NCBI GenBank assembly: GCA_002245135.1
Contig: NGBS01000334.1
Location: 1-64,000 of the forward strand
Origin: Proteromonas lacertae
Lineage: Eukaryota; Sar; Bigyra; Opalinata; Proteromonadidae
DNA length: 64,000 bases
Direction of reading: 5' to 3'
The stretch's first letter is position 1, and the number at the start of each line of letters is the position of its first letter. The translations under genes and the position numbers were made by a program. Positions 35,701-48,856 of this stretch are shown here, in pieces. The notes below the pieces were generated by a model. It ran no database searches. It was given only the letters and a program-made list of their open reading frames with translations, and was not told the origin of the DNA.

Positions 35701-38700
35701 TCTGGAACAATAGCAACATCACCAATTGAAAAAAATCCAGATATTTCAACATTAGATAATTCTATTAATGGCATTGGAAAATCTCTTAAAAATACAGAGA
35801 ATTGAAAACCAGTTAAAGTTTCAATTGTTATACCATAAACATCACCATAACCTCCATTGTATAAAGGTTTATTTTCTTCAGCACAACTATCTAACTGAGT
35901 AATTCTATCTATTAAATAAACTCGACTATGTTCTTCAGGATTCCAATATGCTAATAAGTATAATGTATCTCCTACAATTGAACATAATCTGTTTGTATTA
36001 TTGATATTTGTAACTGTTGCTTCTTTATCATTGATTATAAATTCAAAATGACCACATGTCATTTCTAAGATATATGATTTTGAATAATCAATTTTATTGA
36101 TCTTTTCCATGTTGTTATGTTCTTCTAAATCATTACCAGCATATTTGAATGTATAAGCTATAAAAAATATAATTAATATATATACGATGGCCTTTCATTA
36201 AAGTTTTAAAACATTTATATTGTTCCAAACAATCTCCAATTATTTCACCAAAATTAGAATCATGTTCATATAAGAAGAACAAATCTCTAGTTGAAACTAT
36301 CACATGTGGAAGTAATAAAAGATTAGTCGTATGAATTGGTATATAATTCACTGGAATTATATATTGAATACTTCCAAATGGTAAAGCAAAGAACGGATAC
36401 TGTTGTCCTGAGATAAAATAAGAAAAGTTTTGCATTTCCAAGTAGAAAACATGATGATTATCTATTATATTGTATTGAATTACTCCATATTCATTCGTAA
36501 AGAAGAAATAAGTATGATCGAAATTTAAAAATAACTGTAATGTGTCTATAGTTAATTGGAAATGATGAAATGGAATAAAACTTAATACTGTTACTCTTGG
36601 CGGTTTGTCATTCTTTGAACTCTCATCATTAACTTTATCTTTATTTGTCTCTTTTGGAACAACTCTTTTAATCATATCAACTAAACTCAAAGCATAATGG
36701 ATTAAAGTGTAAATAATACCAAAATTGATATGTAATTCAGGCTTTTGAATTGCTATAGACAGTTGATCTGTTTTTGTCACATGAATTGTATTAATATAAA
36801 GTATTGGAGGTGAAACATCAATTGCACTATTTACAGTAAGTGTTTGAATATCAACAGATAATGATGAAGAATGTGAGACAATACATTCAATTGATTCAAT
36901 TGAAATAAACATATTATCATTACTAGTATATAAACCATTTAATTGAAGATTTAATGATTGTAAATTCACTGATATACTCAAAGTTAATTTCTTTTTCTTT
37001 GGTTTTGGTGGAGTTGGAGGTGGGATTAAACCATTTGGAGGAGGAATTAATGGATTTTGCATTGAAGGAACTGAAGTTGAATATGATCTATAAGAATTAA
37101 CTTGAGGATGTTGTTGATTAGGTTGCGATTCTTTATTCTTCTTTGGAAAAAGAGATTTTAAATTATTAACAAAATACAATACATCTGAAGTAATATTCAA
37201 TAAATGATCTAATTCAGCTTGATTGAAATAAGAATAAACGGTTCTAAATCCAAATTCAACATCCATTGAATCAGCTATATTCATTATTTGTTTATAACTC
37301 TTTTTATGATGAATATAATTGACATTCAACATAATATCAGGTAAATAAAGTAATCTTCCCATTATATATTTATCTTCATATCCTTCCAACATGCTTGCAG
37401 TTAAAACATCTAAAATTATATATTCACAAGCAACATAACAATTCACATTCAATGTATTTAAACTACTAAAATATAAATTATTTTCGCTATCTTTTGGATC
37501 AGTGGTTTTATCCTCTTCTTTATCACTATCTTCTCCACTACTATTATTGCTATTAATAACAATTACATCACTTTTACTATCTTTTGTTTTATCATCTCCA
37601 TAATAACTAACTGGAGGAATAGATAATGAAACATTTTGAACTTTTAATTTACAATCTGCTACAGTTGAAGTTAAGTCTTTAGCAATATCAATAATCAATG
37701 AACCAAGAGAAAATTGAATAATAAACTTAGTGGAATAAATAATACCAAATATATCTAAATCATTCTTTTGAACAACTTCAACTGATGGTAAAAAAGGAGG
37801 TAATGGAGGTGGAGGAGGTGGAGGTAATGGTGGAAGAGGTAAATTATTGGACGAATTATTCATAAATGGATTTCTTGTTGAATTCATTGGATATTGATTT
37901 GTTACAGCTACAGATCTACGTCTTTCAATCTTCTTTTTCTTATTAAATCTTTTGGCTTGAGCTTGAACCATTTCTATAATATGGCAAACTGTTTCACCAA
38001 ATCTTTTCGTAAAAATACAGTGTATATAATCTAAAGACGCTGTACAAATTGAATTGGTAATAAAATCTTGTAAAAATGTCATTAACAATGGAGGAGGATT
38101 TTCTTGAAACTTCTTTGTTGAAACGAATGAGAATAAATACGAAAACATAAACCCTCGAATTGTGATATTTTGATTTACAACAAATTCATTCAATTGAAAT
38201 TCAATTTTCATCTTTCCATCATCACTTCCATATTCATTATTATAATCTAAATTAGTATATAAAGAACCACGAAATGATATAGGAAATGTAATATTTGGAG
38301 TGACAAAATTGACAGTCAAATTACCAAATGTGATACTAACATCGGGAATTTGTCTAAATATCTTTGAAAAAGTTTCATAAAACTGTGGAGGAGGTGCAAT
38401 TAAATCTTCTTTCTTTGAAATTGATAATTTCTTTAGTTTTTTCATCTTTTTCTATTGTATTAATATCTTCTATTGTATCTTCAACTATTTTCATCAGTTT
38501 CATCAGTTTCATTATATGCATTAGATACAGAAGATAAATCTTTCTTTTGAAACACATAAATTAACCTTAATAGTTGTGAAGAAAATGAAAATTGAAAATC
38601 TTCACCAAAATCTAAAGTAACATATTCAGCAAACCTTCTCAACATATTATACGATGATCCAAGAATGAAATTAATAGATGGAATATATAAATCAGCTTTA

Positions 38701-39398
38701 TTATTAATATTTCCACTATAGATATTCTCTCTACTGTAAACGGAAAACTTGTTCAGTGAAATTTTATAATCAGTATTTCTCCATTTTCTATTCACACTAC
38801 AAATGAATGAAAATGATTCTAATGATAATTTAAATGCTATAATATCACATAGACCATAGAATTCAACTGATACGTTTATTACTTTTAATGAAAAACATCT
38901 TAAGATTGTTTTTATAACTGCAGAAATGAGGTTTGTTTTTAATATTGCTTTGTTTATTTTTTTAACTGCTACATCATCAGACATTACATTTGGTGTGATT
39001 TTATTCTTTTTATTTTGTACGTTTTTTACATAGTGAGGATCTTTTTCATGGATTTCTATATGGATTCCTTCGATTTGAATTGGGATTGGGAATATCTGAT
39101 AATTTGGGAATAAATATATATTATCTATGTGTAAATTAAATAAAAATGATTTTAATGACAGACGAAGGTTTAAGTCTTCCATTGATCTATGCCACAATGA
39201 AATATAACTAATAGTTAAACCAACCTTTTGAAGCATCAATGACAATATTGTTAAGAATATTTTTCTGGTAATCGATAGAGTGAAGAATAGTGAGAAATAT
39301 AGCACATAACCTGGACCAAATATTCTATAAACACATATATTAATGCTTAGTGTCACAAATTGCCTTAAAATCTCCCCTATGATTGTTAAGATCTTCAT
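32718..39398 (-). CDS. giant putative lipid-transfer (Csf1/BLTP-like) protein with C1 zinc finger
   Basis: Three long exons (39398-about 38530, 38450-36213, 36184-32718) join in phase through GTAT...ATAG introns to a protein of about 2,190 residues. The N terminus has hydrophobic membrane-anchor segments (FGPGYVLYFSLFFTL). The rest is dominated by alternating beta strands, as in bridge-like lipid-transfer proteins of the chorein/RBG type that span membrane contact sites. Poly-Pro stretches lie near 37,790-37,840 and 37,000-37,060. Near 33,050-33,190 is a C1-type zinc finger (H-x12-C-x2-C ... C-x2-C-x4-H-x2-C; CCICNK, CSDCGNFAH), usually a diacylglycerol or membrane ligand site. The overall size, N-terminal anchor and beta pattern suggest the Csf1/BLTP group, but no diagnostic motif was matched with certainty. 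It shares a 73-bp intergenic region with the divergent WW-ankyrin gene. Confidence 0.45.
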
Positions 39399-39471
39399 AG
39401 AATCAAAATAAACCCAACAATTCTATTTTAAAAATAAAAATATATTCGTTTCAACCTCATTTTTTTCTTTT
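39399..39471. promoter_or_regulatory. 73-bp bidirectional promoter
   Basis: The ATG of the giant lipid-transfer-like gene (39398, minus) and of the WW-ankyrin gene (39472, plus) face away from each other across only 73 bp of A/T-rich DNA. Both 5' untranslated regions and promoters must fit in or overlap it. Confidence 0.45.
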
Positions 39472-41692
39472 ATGCCTAAAATCTACTCTGTTACTTCAGA
39501 TGAAGGTAATGCAAATGATGATTCAGAACCTGTTGTAGATAAAAAGAAGAATATACCTCCTCCACCACCTTTTCTACAAAACTTTACTCCAAACGTTGTT
39601 AAGCTTAATGAAAGTAATGAAAATAATATAGAAAATAACAATAATGTTGGTGTTTTATCACCGATATATCCGATGACTAATATAACAGAAATTTCACAAT
39701 CTTTTGAAGAACAGCAACCTGAAGTAATTAAAACAATAGAACCAGTTGAAAGTTATTTAGAGAATGATCATAATAATCTAGAATCCCAAAATATATCACA
39801 GAATGAAGAAAATGTCGAAAATCATCTTCCTACTTCATCTGATTCTGTAATTACCATAGAAACTCAACAAATTAGTAATATTTTCAATCAAGTAAATCAA
39901 CAAGAACCACCTCCACCAATTAATAACTCAATAGAAAATCAATCACTAGATTCATCCGATGAAATACCAATGGCTAATAGATCAAATAGTGATGATTTCA
40001 ATAACACCGAATTATTATTTGAATTATATACAACAAAGATAAAAGCGCTATTACAAAAGAAATTTCTAGTTTTAAATTCAATTGATAGTCGAGTAAAAGA
40101 ACTAGAAAAAAGAGAATTGGAATTATCAGAATTAAATGAATTAAAAGAAAAAGTAAACACTCAACAAGATGTCATATTAAAATTAACAGAAGAATTACAA
40201 ATAGAAAAAGAAGAAAGAATAAACTTAGAAAATAAATTTGAAGAGTTGAAACAAAGTATTTCTTTAATAAATGATCATAATAATAATGAAAATGAAATAC
40301 AAAAACCACGACAACAACAGCAACAAATATATTCATCAAATACAAATAATGATAATAATTTCTATTCAAAACTGAATACTCAATGGGTTAAATATTATGA
40401 TGAAGGAGTTCCCTATTATTATAATGTTGTAAATAATAAATCGATGTGGGAAATACCAACTGAAGGATTTATGGAAGAATGGACTTATAATTCGTTGTAT
40501 GAAGAATATGCAAATAATAATAATCATAATAATATTGAAAAAATAAATACAAATAATACGCTTAATTCAAATTCTAAACAATATTACTATAATAATAATA
40601 ATCAACAACAACAAAATCAAATGCAGGCTGAAGAAGAGATAAATAGTATATAATAATTATCTATTATTTTGTTAATTATAAATAGAAAAAGCTGAAAGAG
40701 TGAAAGAAGTATGGACTGAGTTCTTTACAAATGCTCTTCAAACAAAAATGAAACAAAAACTTCAACAATCTCCACCTTCAGTTGAACATAGACAAATTCA
40801 ATCAAATGGAGTTGAAGAACCACTTTTACAAACATATCATGCTTCAATAATAAATGATAATAATAATTCAACAACAACAACTACTACTGCTGCTGCTACA
40901 GATTCAACAAAACAGAATTACACAAAAGAATCATATCCAACTACAAATGAAACTGAAAAAGAAGAAATAGAAAAAGAATCAAAAGAAGCATATCATCATC
41001 AAAATACTTCAAATTATGATAAATCCTCAGCAATGATAATGGCAATAGAGAAAGGAGATGTTAATACAGTAAATGTAATAATTTATTATTTAAATTTATT
41101 TTTTCAATAGAAAATATTAGATAATAATCCCAATCCAGATATTCCAGATTCAAAACAAAGATATCCACTCTACATGGCTGTAAGTAATTGTCAATTAGAA
41201 ATCGTCAAAATATTAGTAAATGCTGGTGCAAATATTGATAGAAAGTGCATTAATGGTAGAACACCACTCCATGTAGCCGTTGGTAATAATGATTACAGTA
41301 TTGTATCATATTTGCTATCAATTGGAACAAAAGTCAATATAACTGATAATAATCAAGATACACCGCTTCACTTAGCTGCTATTAGTGGTAATTTTGAGAT
41401 TACGAAATTATTGATTAGAAAAGGAGCTGATCCAATGAAAACTAACAAATTAGGATTAACTCCATTTGAAGTATTTTTTAATACAATATTTTATGTACTA
41501 TAGTGTGCTGCACAGACAATTAGTTTATATAAGGATGTTCCTCAATCATTATATGATACAATTGACCTTCTGAAGGAAAGAACTCCAGATAAATACGATA
41601 CTGATAATGAAAGTCTTAATACAAGTGATGAAGAATCAGATAATAGTCCAGTTCAATCTCAGAAGCAGTCAAAGTGGTTTAGTTTTTGGTAA
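39472..41692 (+). CDS. WW-domain and ankyrin-repeat protein
   Basis: Exon 1 (39472 to about 40648) encodes a Pro-rich stretch (IPPPPPFLQ), Asn-rich linkers, a coiled coil (about residues 190-265; ELEKRELELSELNELKEK) and one WW domain (WVKYYDEGVPYYYNVVNNKSMWEIP, with two Trp and the Tyr-Tyr-Asn core). After introns at about 40649-40684 and 41074-41110 follow at least three ankyrin repeats (NGRTPLHVAVGNNDYSIVSYLL; QDTPLHLAAISGNFEITKLLI). A further intron near 41488-41503 leads to a short acidic tail ending KWFSFW. WW domains bind Pro-rich ligands and ankyrin repeats are protein-binding, so this is an adaptor. Its partner is unknown; the poly-Pro stretches of the divergent neighbour are a possible but unproven ligand. 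Confidence 0.75.
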
Positions 41693-41821
41693 TTTTATAA
41701 TTATCATTATTTATTTAGTTATTACTCTGTTTTACAAAAAGTGTGAATTTTACAAAAATAAAATAAATAAAAATAAAAAACGGTGTTCGAAAAATCTGTT
41801 TACATTGGACGTATTATTTAA

Positions 41822-42724
41822 ATGTTGAAAAACTCATACGCTGTTGTCTTTTTCTTGCTTATAATACCTTCTATGTGTTCTATTGACTATTATGAAGTGT
41901 TAGGAATTGCAAGAGATGCTGATATTAAAGCAATAAAAAAAGCGTATCATGAGCAAGCTTTAAAGGTATATTTGATTGATTAGTAACATATAGTACCATC
42001 CTGATAAAAATCTAAACAATGAAGTAGAAGCGCAAAAGAAATTTATTGAAATTAATAATGCCTATAATGTATTGTCAGATCCAGAGAAAAGAAGAATGTA
42101 TGATCTAGTATAATTAATAGCGCTTATTATATCATTAAATAGTATGGAGAAGTTGATTTGGAAGAAGTGGAAGAGGAAGAAAATGAAAAAAGTGATAATG
42201 GTAATGATGTTGATAATAGACATAATGCAGATGGCTCATACTCTTATTCATATAACAATGACTTTGGAGATGAAGATAAAGATGATTATAATAGTTATGA
42301 TGGAGATTACTCTTCCTCAGGAAATAGTTATAATGGAAATGGTGGAACAAGGAGAAGAAGAAGTTATTACAAAAGATATTATCAAAATGATGGAAGAAAT
42401 AGTTATGAAAAGAAAGAAAAGGTGTATAACAATGTAAAAAGAAACAGTGGATATTATAATAATTATTATAATAAGTATAATAATTATAAAAATGGTCACA
42501 GTAATAATTATAAGAAGTATAATAATTACAATAATAAATATAATAATTATCAAGATGAGTATTATGCCAAACAGAAAAAATACTATACTAACAAAAACAA
42601 ATATAACAATTTTAAGAAAGGGTATAATAAGAAACAATATGGCTATAATAAGCAATCTTATGGAAATAAAGGAGGCTATAAACAATATCGTAAAACTTAC
42701 AGTAATGGAAGGAGATATTATTAA
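41822..42724 (+). CDS. secretory-pathway DnaJ protein with Asn/Tyr/Lys-rich tail
   Basis: The start [20 protein letters not shown] is a signal peptide. A J domain follows with the HPD motif intact (YHPDKN) across an intron at about 41967-41994, and a second intron at about 42109-42144. Instead of a G/F region and zinc or peptide-binding domains, the rest is an acidic stretch and then about 100 residues made almost only of Tyr, Asn, Lys and Gly (NNYKN, YNNY repeats). The J domain would stimulate an ER HSP70 (BiP). Intron positions and J-domain sequence match the next gene, so the two are tandem duplicates. The function of the tail is unknown; aggregation-prone or structural roles are possible. 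Confidence 0.75.
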
Positions 42725-43012
42725 AATGATCTTCAATGTTTGATAAATAGTAAAATTGTTCGAATTCTTAGTCACTATTACTTGAAGCAATGGAATAAAT
42801 CCAATTCATGTATAGTTCGCTAAAATATTTTGAAAGTAATCGAAATTGTTGTGTTATTACTTATAATAAAAAAATAAGTTATTGGGATGTTCTTTGCATT
42901 ATTAACTTCGCCATTTGTATATTTTGCATTCTAATATTTAAGAAAGTGATGTGTGTCTCAAAAATCGATTTTGATTGGACCACGTTTCAAAGTGTTTTTT
43001 AATCTATATTGA

Positions 43013-44786
<1,774 letters not shown>

Positions 44787-44958
44787 ATGATTATTTAATC
44801 TGTTTTTTTTTCCAAAAATTTTAAGTTTTTTAAGTTTATTATTATAATGTTTTTTTGATATTATAATATAATTCCTAATACATTTTAATATTTAGAATAA
44901 CAAATTAGTTATGTTATACATCCTCGAATGTTTTAACCTGAAATATGAATAAAGAGTC

Positions 44959-45063
44959 ATAATAATAGTAAATAAAGGTTCTGGCACACCGAGCCGCATG
45001 ACTCGGGCTACTGGCACACCAAACCAAACTTTTTAAAAATACGTGACCTATGTCATATTAGGT
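44959..45063 (+). repeat. left terminal inverted repeat of the Polinton element
   Basis: 105 bp matching 58124-58228 in inverted orientation with two mismatches. It contains two direct copies of CTGGCACACC around a GC-rich segment with overlapping hairpin potential (CCGAG/CTCGG), strikingly GC-rich in this genome. Confidence 0.92.
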
Positions 45064-45168
45064 AAATTATTATTTTTATTCTTTTTCATTTTCTTGTTTC
45101 TTTTGATTGAATATAATTAGTTAGAATTATTTGAATTGTTATCCTGATTATAATTTGCAAAAAAAAAA

Positions 45169-45224
45169 AGGGAGGAGACTTTCCCATTCTCAATCTCAAA
45201 TGAGAATGGTAAAGTCTCCTCCCT
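45169..45224. repeat. 24-bp-stem hairpin near left end of the element
   Basis: Arms 45169-45192 and 45201-45224 pair at 23 of 24 positions around an 8-nt loop, flanked by an A-run on the left and TTAAAAAA on the right. It lies downstream of the stop of the minus-strand gene at 45319, so a transcript-end or processing signal is plausible; a replication or packaging signal is also possible. Confidence 0.6.
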
Positions 45225-45318
45225 TAAAAAAGAAGAACATTATGATTCAAACTTATGTAATAAATAAAAAATAAACACCAATTCAATCAATTCAATCAAT
45301 TCATAAGATATTAGTTAA

Positions 45319-46580
45319 TTAACATTCATCATCAGAAATAATGATTAATTCATGAATTATTTGTTCTTTCTTTTTTTTTTCTTCTTCTTCTTGTTTTCTC
45401 CTAATTCTACTAGCTTCTACATCTCTAGTAAAGAAATGTATTCTTTTCTTCTTCATTGTTACACTGATAGGATTATATATACTTTGTTGAACTTTATTAT
45501 ATCTCATTATCATTTTACTAACAATAGAATGTAAAGTATTTGTTTTATCTTTTGTAATAGTGACTTCACATTCGCCATTAATAATTACATTTTTTAATTT
45601 CAAGTTAATTACATGTGGTACTATATCTTCATTCAATTTATAATCAATATTATGGATAAATATATTACAAAATGGATTAACTTCTGTATTATATATTCTA
45701 TCATTGATATCACTTCTGAAATTAAATAAACCTTTATCATCTATATGAAATGTATAATATATTATTTCAAATTTATTATCTTGTAATATTTTGTTGCTAT
45801 AATTTGAATAAATATTTGATATATAATAATTAATTAATCTTATATTGAAATTTAAACTATAACTATAATCATTATATTTATTTATAATAATATCCATTAT
45901 ATCTACTCCTATATTTGAAATAATTGAAAAATATTTCATCTGAATGCATTTCCTGACAGATTTGATATACACCAGATATGGATATATTTTATTAAATACT
46001 ACTTTGCTATATTGAATAGATAAAATGAAATCCTCAATTAAATGCAATATTAACATAAATTTATAATAATTAGCTGATATGCATTCTTTTGTTATTTCTG
46101 TATATGTTGTATTAATAAATGATAAAGTATTACTCTCCATACTATCTGTAATATATATTAATGTTAAATAATTAACTAATTGTTTAATACAATAATTGCA
46201 ATCTTCTTTTATTAGCTCAAAATCTAAATCTTTAATAGGATAAAAGTCATGATCAACTAAAATTATAAATATATATGTAAATTATACTGTGATTGATATT
46301 ACCTTCCCAATTTTCTTCTTGTTCTTCTTCTTCTAATACATTTCTTTTAATATCAACACACTTAGTCCCAATGGGACATTTTGATGGCACATGATCAGGC
46401 TATTAAAATTAAAAAATATAGTAACATATACGTTAGGACCTACTCTTATAGCTGTAACAGTTTTGGAAGGATGTGTTGACATTTTATCTGAATGATTGTA
46501 TTTCTATACAATTAAATTATTAAAAATAATACTTTCCCCATGTTGCATCTTATACAGCAGGTTGGCTTTGTTCTTGCCAT
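45319..46580 (-). CDS. unrecognised element gene with spliceosomal introns
   Basis: Four exons join in phase: ATG at 46580, introns at about 46503-46532, 46400-46430 and 46259-46304, then a long last exon to 45319. The N terminus (ARTKPTCCIRC, then CPIGTKC) has paired cysteines that could bind zinc. The middle is hydrophobic/aromatic and Asn/Ile/Tyr-rich without clear membrane segments. The C terminus is a charged coiled coil (RRKQEEEEKKKKEQ) ending in an acidic ISDDEC. No family was recognised. The introns are of the host type, so the gene was expressed from, or acquired in, a host nucleus. A captured host gene or a structural or regulatory element gene are both possible. Confidence 0.6.
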
Positions 46581-46722
46581 ACTAGTATAGTAAAAAAATG
46601 ATATAAAAATAAAAAAACGTCAATTGGGTTAATTTATTTTTGTTATTTTTTAATAACCCAAATTTTTAAAAACTTTAAATAGCAGTATATAAACAATTTA
46701 ATAACATAGTAACAATATTTAT

Positions 46723-46998
46723 TTAAATAGTTTGTTTATATCTACCTATCTTTGAGTTTATATTTGATTTGCGTTTCAAAATGTCATTAATTTCAATCTG
46801 ACTTTTTAAATTGTTGATAGTTTCTTCATGAGCAAGACCTCTCTCTATAATCTCATTCATATTGACTCTCATATCTGACAGCTCTTGTGAATTAGGTAAG
46901 CAATTGTGAGATTTCATATATTTCCACAATGCCATAGCTATAATATAGAGAATAAAGACTAAGACGCTTAGAAATATGTTAAAATAATCGTTTTCCAT
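46723..46998 (-). CDS. small single-pass membrane protein of the element
   Basis: 91 codons with an N-terminal transmembrane helix (residues about 8-28; IFLSVLVFILYIIAMAL) followed by a soluble helical tail with coiled-coil character. Small membrane proteins of this size are common in Polintons and virophages, but this one has no assignable function. An inverted repeat TTGGGTTA/TAACCCAA lies in its 3' flank (46624-46661). Confidence 0.55.
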   Translation of the reverse strand: MENDYFNIFLSVLVFILYIIAMALWKYMKSHNCLPNSQELSDMRVNMNEIIERGLAHEETINNLKSQIEINDILKRKSNINSKIGRYKQTI

Positions 46999-47082
46999 TC
47001 AAAACAGAGTTTTTTAAAAGTAATTGAACAATTTAATTTAAAAAATTGAACAAAAAAACAAAATAAAACTATAAAAGACATA

Positions 47083-47721
47083 TTAATACATATAACCATT
47101 ATTCAAACTATCATTGAATAGATTGTTGTAACTCATATAACATTCATCACGTGCGATATCATTAATGCTATCAAGAGATAGATTGCTATTACTATTACTT
47201 TCTCTATTATTTAGAGAATAAAGCGTATTATAATTACTATTTATTACTTTTGATGTGTTTTTAATAAGTGTCTCAGATGGGATTATCTTCTTGACTTGTT
47301 CATTTAGATTAATTATCTTCTTTAATTGTTGTTGAATATTTTGTTGGTTTTCTATAATCCTTTTTTGACCCATAGTCCTCTTCTCTTTGTTATTAAAACT
47401 TCTAATGAATGATGATGATGAGAATGGAGGTAAATTGTTCTCATCTATTGCGAATTCTTTACTTAAGTCTCTAAACCATAAGCCTTTTTTAAGCCTTTCT
47501 TCTACATCGCATTGATACTCTGGATCAATGTACTGTAGTATATATCTAATTTCGTTGTATGTGAGTTCAGACTTCATACCAGAGATGTAATTATAAAGTT
47601 TAGTTCTAGTGGGAGATCTAATTTTACCATCATTTCTGAAACATCGCATTATTATATGCTTATCTAAGTTATTCAAACATAGATTAACCTTTTTAGATTG
47701 CTTAGAATTTTCTACGCTCAT
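47083..47721 (-). CDS. unrecognised element protein
   Basis: 212 codons from the ATG at 47721 (MSVENSKQSKKV). The N-terminal half is a compact, charged helical region (LTYNEIRYILQYIDPEYQ...). The C-terminal half is Asn/Ser-rich and probably disordered. No motif of ATPases, proteases or zinc fingers is visible. It is divergent from the minor capsid gene with a gap of about 110 bp that must hold both promoters. It may be a virion or assembly protein. Confidence 0.5.
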   Translation of the reverse strand: MSVENSKQSKKVNLCLNNLDKHIIMRCFRNDGKIRSPTRTKLYNYISGMKSELTYNEIRYILQYIDPEYQCDVEERLKKGLWFRDLSKEFAIDENNLPPFSSSSFIRSFNNKEKRTMGQKRIIENQQNIQQQLKKIINLNEQVKKIIPSETLIKNTSKVINSNYNTLYSLNNRESNSNSNLSLDSINDIARDECYMSYNNLFNDSLNNGYMY

Positions 47722-47830
47722 TGTATAAACAGAAATTAAAAATATTAAATTGTGCAAAAATGCTTATAATATTAATAATGCTTATTATGCTTATTTCTTC
47801 AATTTCGGTTACACATTTATATAAAAACAA

Positions 47831-48820
47831 ATGATTCCTTATGAACATCGTACTTATTACCTTAATTCTGATATGGTATCTTCTGCTAATCAGTTTTCTA
47901 CTAAGTATAAAAAAGTTTTGCATTTACCTGCATTCGATGAAGATTATTCTGACATTTCATTGAAAGACTGTGTTATTCCTAATAGTTTTCCTACTATACA
48001 AGAGGATACTAATGACACTTTCAGTATATTCATAGATTTACAAGTTAATCCATGTTATGGATCTTATAAATTTGATAGAGATGAATTATATAAAGGAGTT
48101 AAAATACCAGAAGGTTTTTATACTCAAGATCAAATACTTAAGATTATTAACAATGTATTCAAAGATATTACATTAAAAGATTTTATGCCTTATAATGAAG
48201 AAGTATTATCAGAGGATGATAAGAATATGCAAATGTTTATAGGTGATGTATTTGAAATAGATGATAAAGATGATTTTCAAACTAATCACTTACAAATAGT
48301 TGGTAAAACAACAGTCTTATATGATCCTGTTAGAAGTAGTGGTAAATATAGTTATCCAATATGTTGGATTAAAACTATTAAAATAGTTACTAAGGATTTA
48401 GCATATAAATATTTTGGTATATCAAAGAAAGGTTATTTTGATTGTTATAATCCAGAAGGTAATATTAAATTTGAACCAGGTATGATTAAAGATAACAAAG
48501 AAAGATATATTGAAAGACAATTACCATTAGTTCAATTACCTTTCAGACCTACTTTAATATGGGTTACTTCCATTACTATTAGAATGGATATAGTAAATAT
48601 AGATCAAGATAGTCATGTTTTAGATAGTATTCCTATAACAAATCCTGAATCAAGTTTTATCACTTATCAGAATTATGATATTTTTAATACTAGTAAAAAG
48701 TTTAATAATACTTATAGTAATGGTCAGATCATTTTGCAGATTACACAGCAAAATGGTTATGAGTTGAATTTAGATAATATAGAGTTTTGTATGAGTATTG
48801 TTGTTTTTAAAAGAACTTAA
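47831..48820 (+). CDS. penton-like minor capsid protein
   Basis: 329 codons, intact. The start (EHRTYYLNSDM...FSTKYKKVLHL) and the following SLKDCVIPNSFPTIQEDTN, then PEGFYTQDQILKIINNVF, match the pattern of Polinton/virophage minor capsid (penton) proteins: an N-terminal strand pair, a 'dc-iPnsfy-i' block and a 'GfYt--ql---iN' block ahead of a single jelly roll. It lies directly upstream of the major capsid gene on the same strand (36-bp gap), as in many Polintons. It would form the fivefold vertices of an icosahedral particle. Assignment is by layout and position rather than strong identity. Confidence 0.7.
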   Translation: MIPYEHRTYYLNSDMVSSANQFSTKYKKVLHLPAFDEDYSDISLKDCVIPNSFPTIQEDTNDTFSIFIDLQVNPCYGSYKFDRDELYKGVKIPEGFYTQDQILKIINNVFKDITLKDFMPYNEEVLSEDDKNMQMFIGDVFEIDDKDDFQTNHLQIVGKTTVLYDPVRSSGKYSYPICWIKTIKIVTKDLAYKYFGISKKGYFDCYNPEGNIKFEPGMIKDNKERYIERQLPLVQLPFRPTLIWVTSITIRMDIVNIDQDSHVLDSIPITNPESSFITYQNYDIFNTSKKFNNTYSNGQIILQITQQNGYELNLDNIEFCMSIVVFKRT

Positions 48821-48856
48821 TTAATTTCTTTTTAATCTATTATTTCTTTGCTTAAT

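Noticed and set aside
42317-42790. 157-codon Ile-rich minus-strand ORF
   Set aside because: Antisense shadow of the Asn/Tyr/Lys-rich tail of the DnaJ protein; no start context or homology.
42808-43002. 64-codon ORF between the two DnaJ genes
   Set aside because: Short, Cys/Ile-rich, no family; it most likely lies in the promoter region of the second DnaJ gene.
46480-46580. Histone H3 mimicry by the element protein starting ARTK
   Set aside because: Only four residues match and no further H3 tail or fold is present; chance is sufficient.
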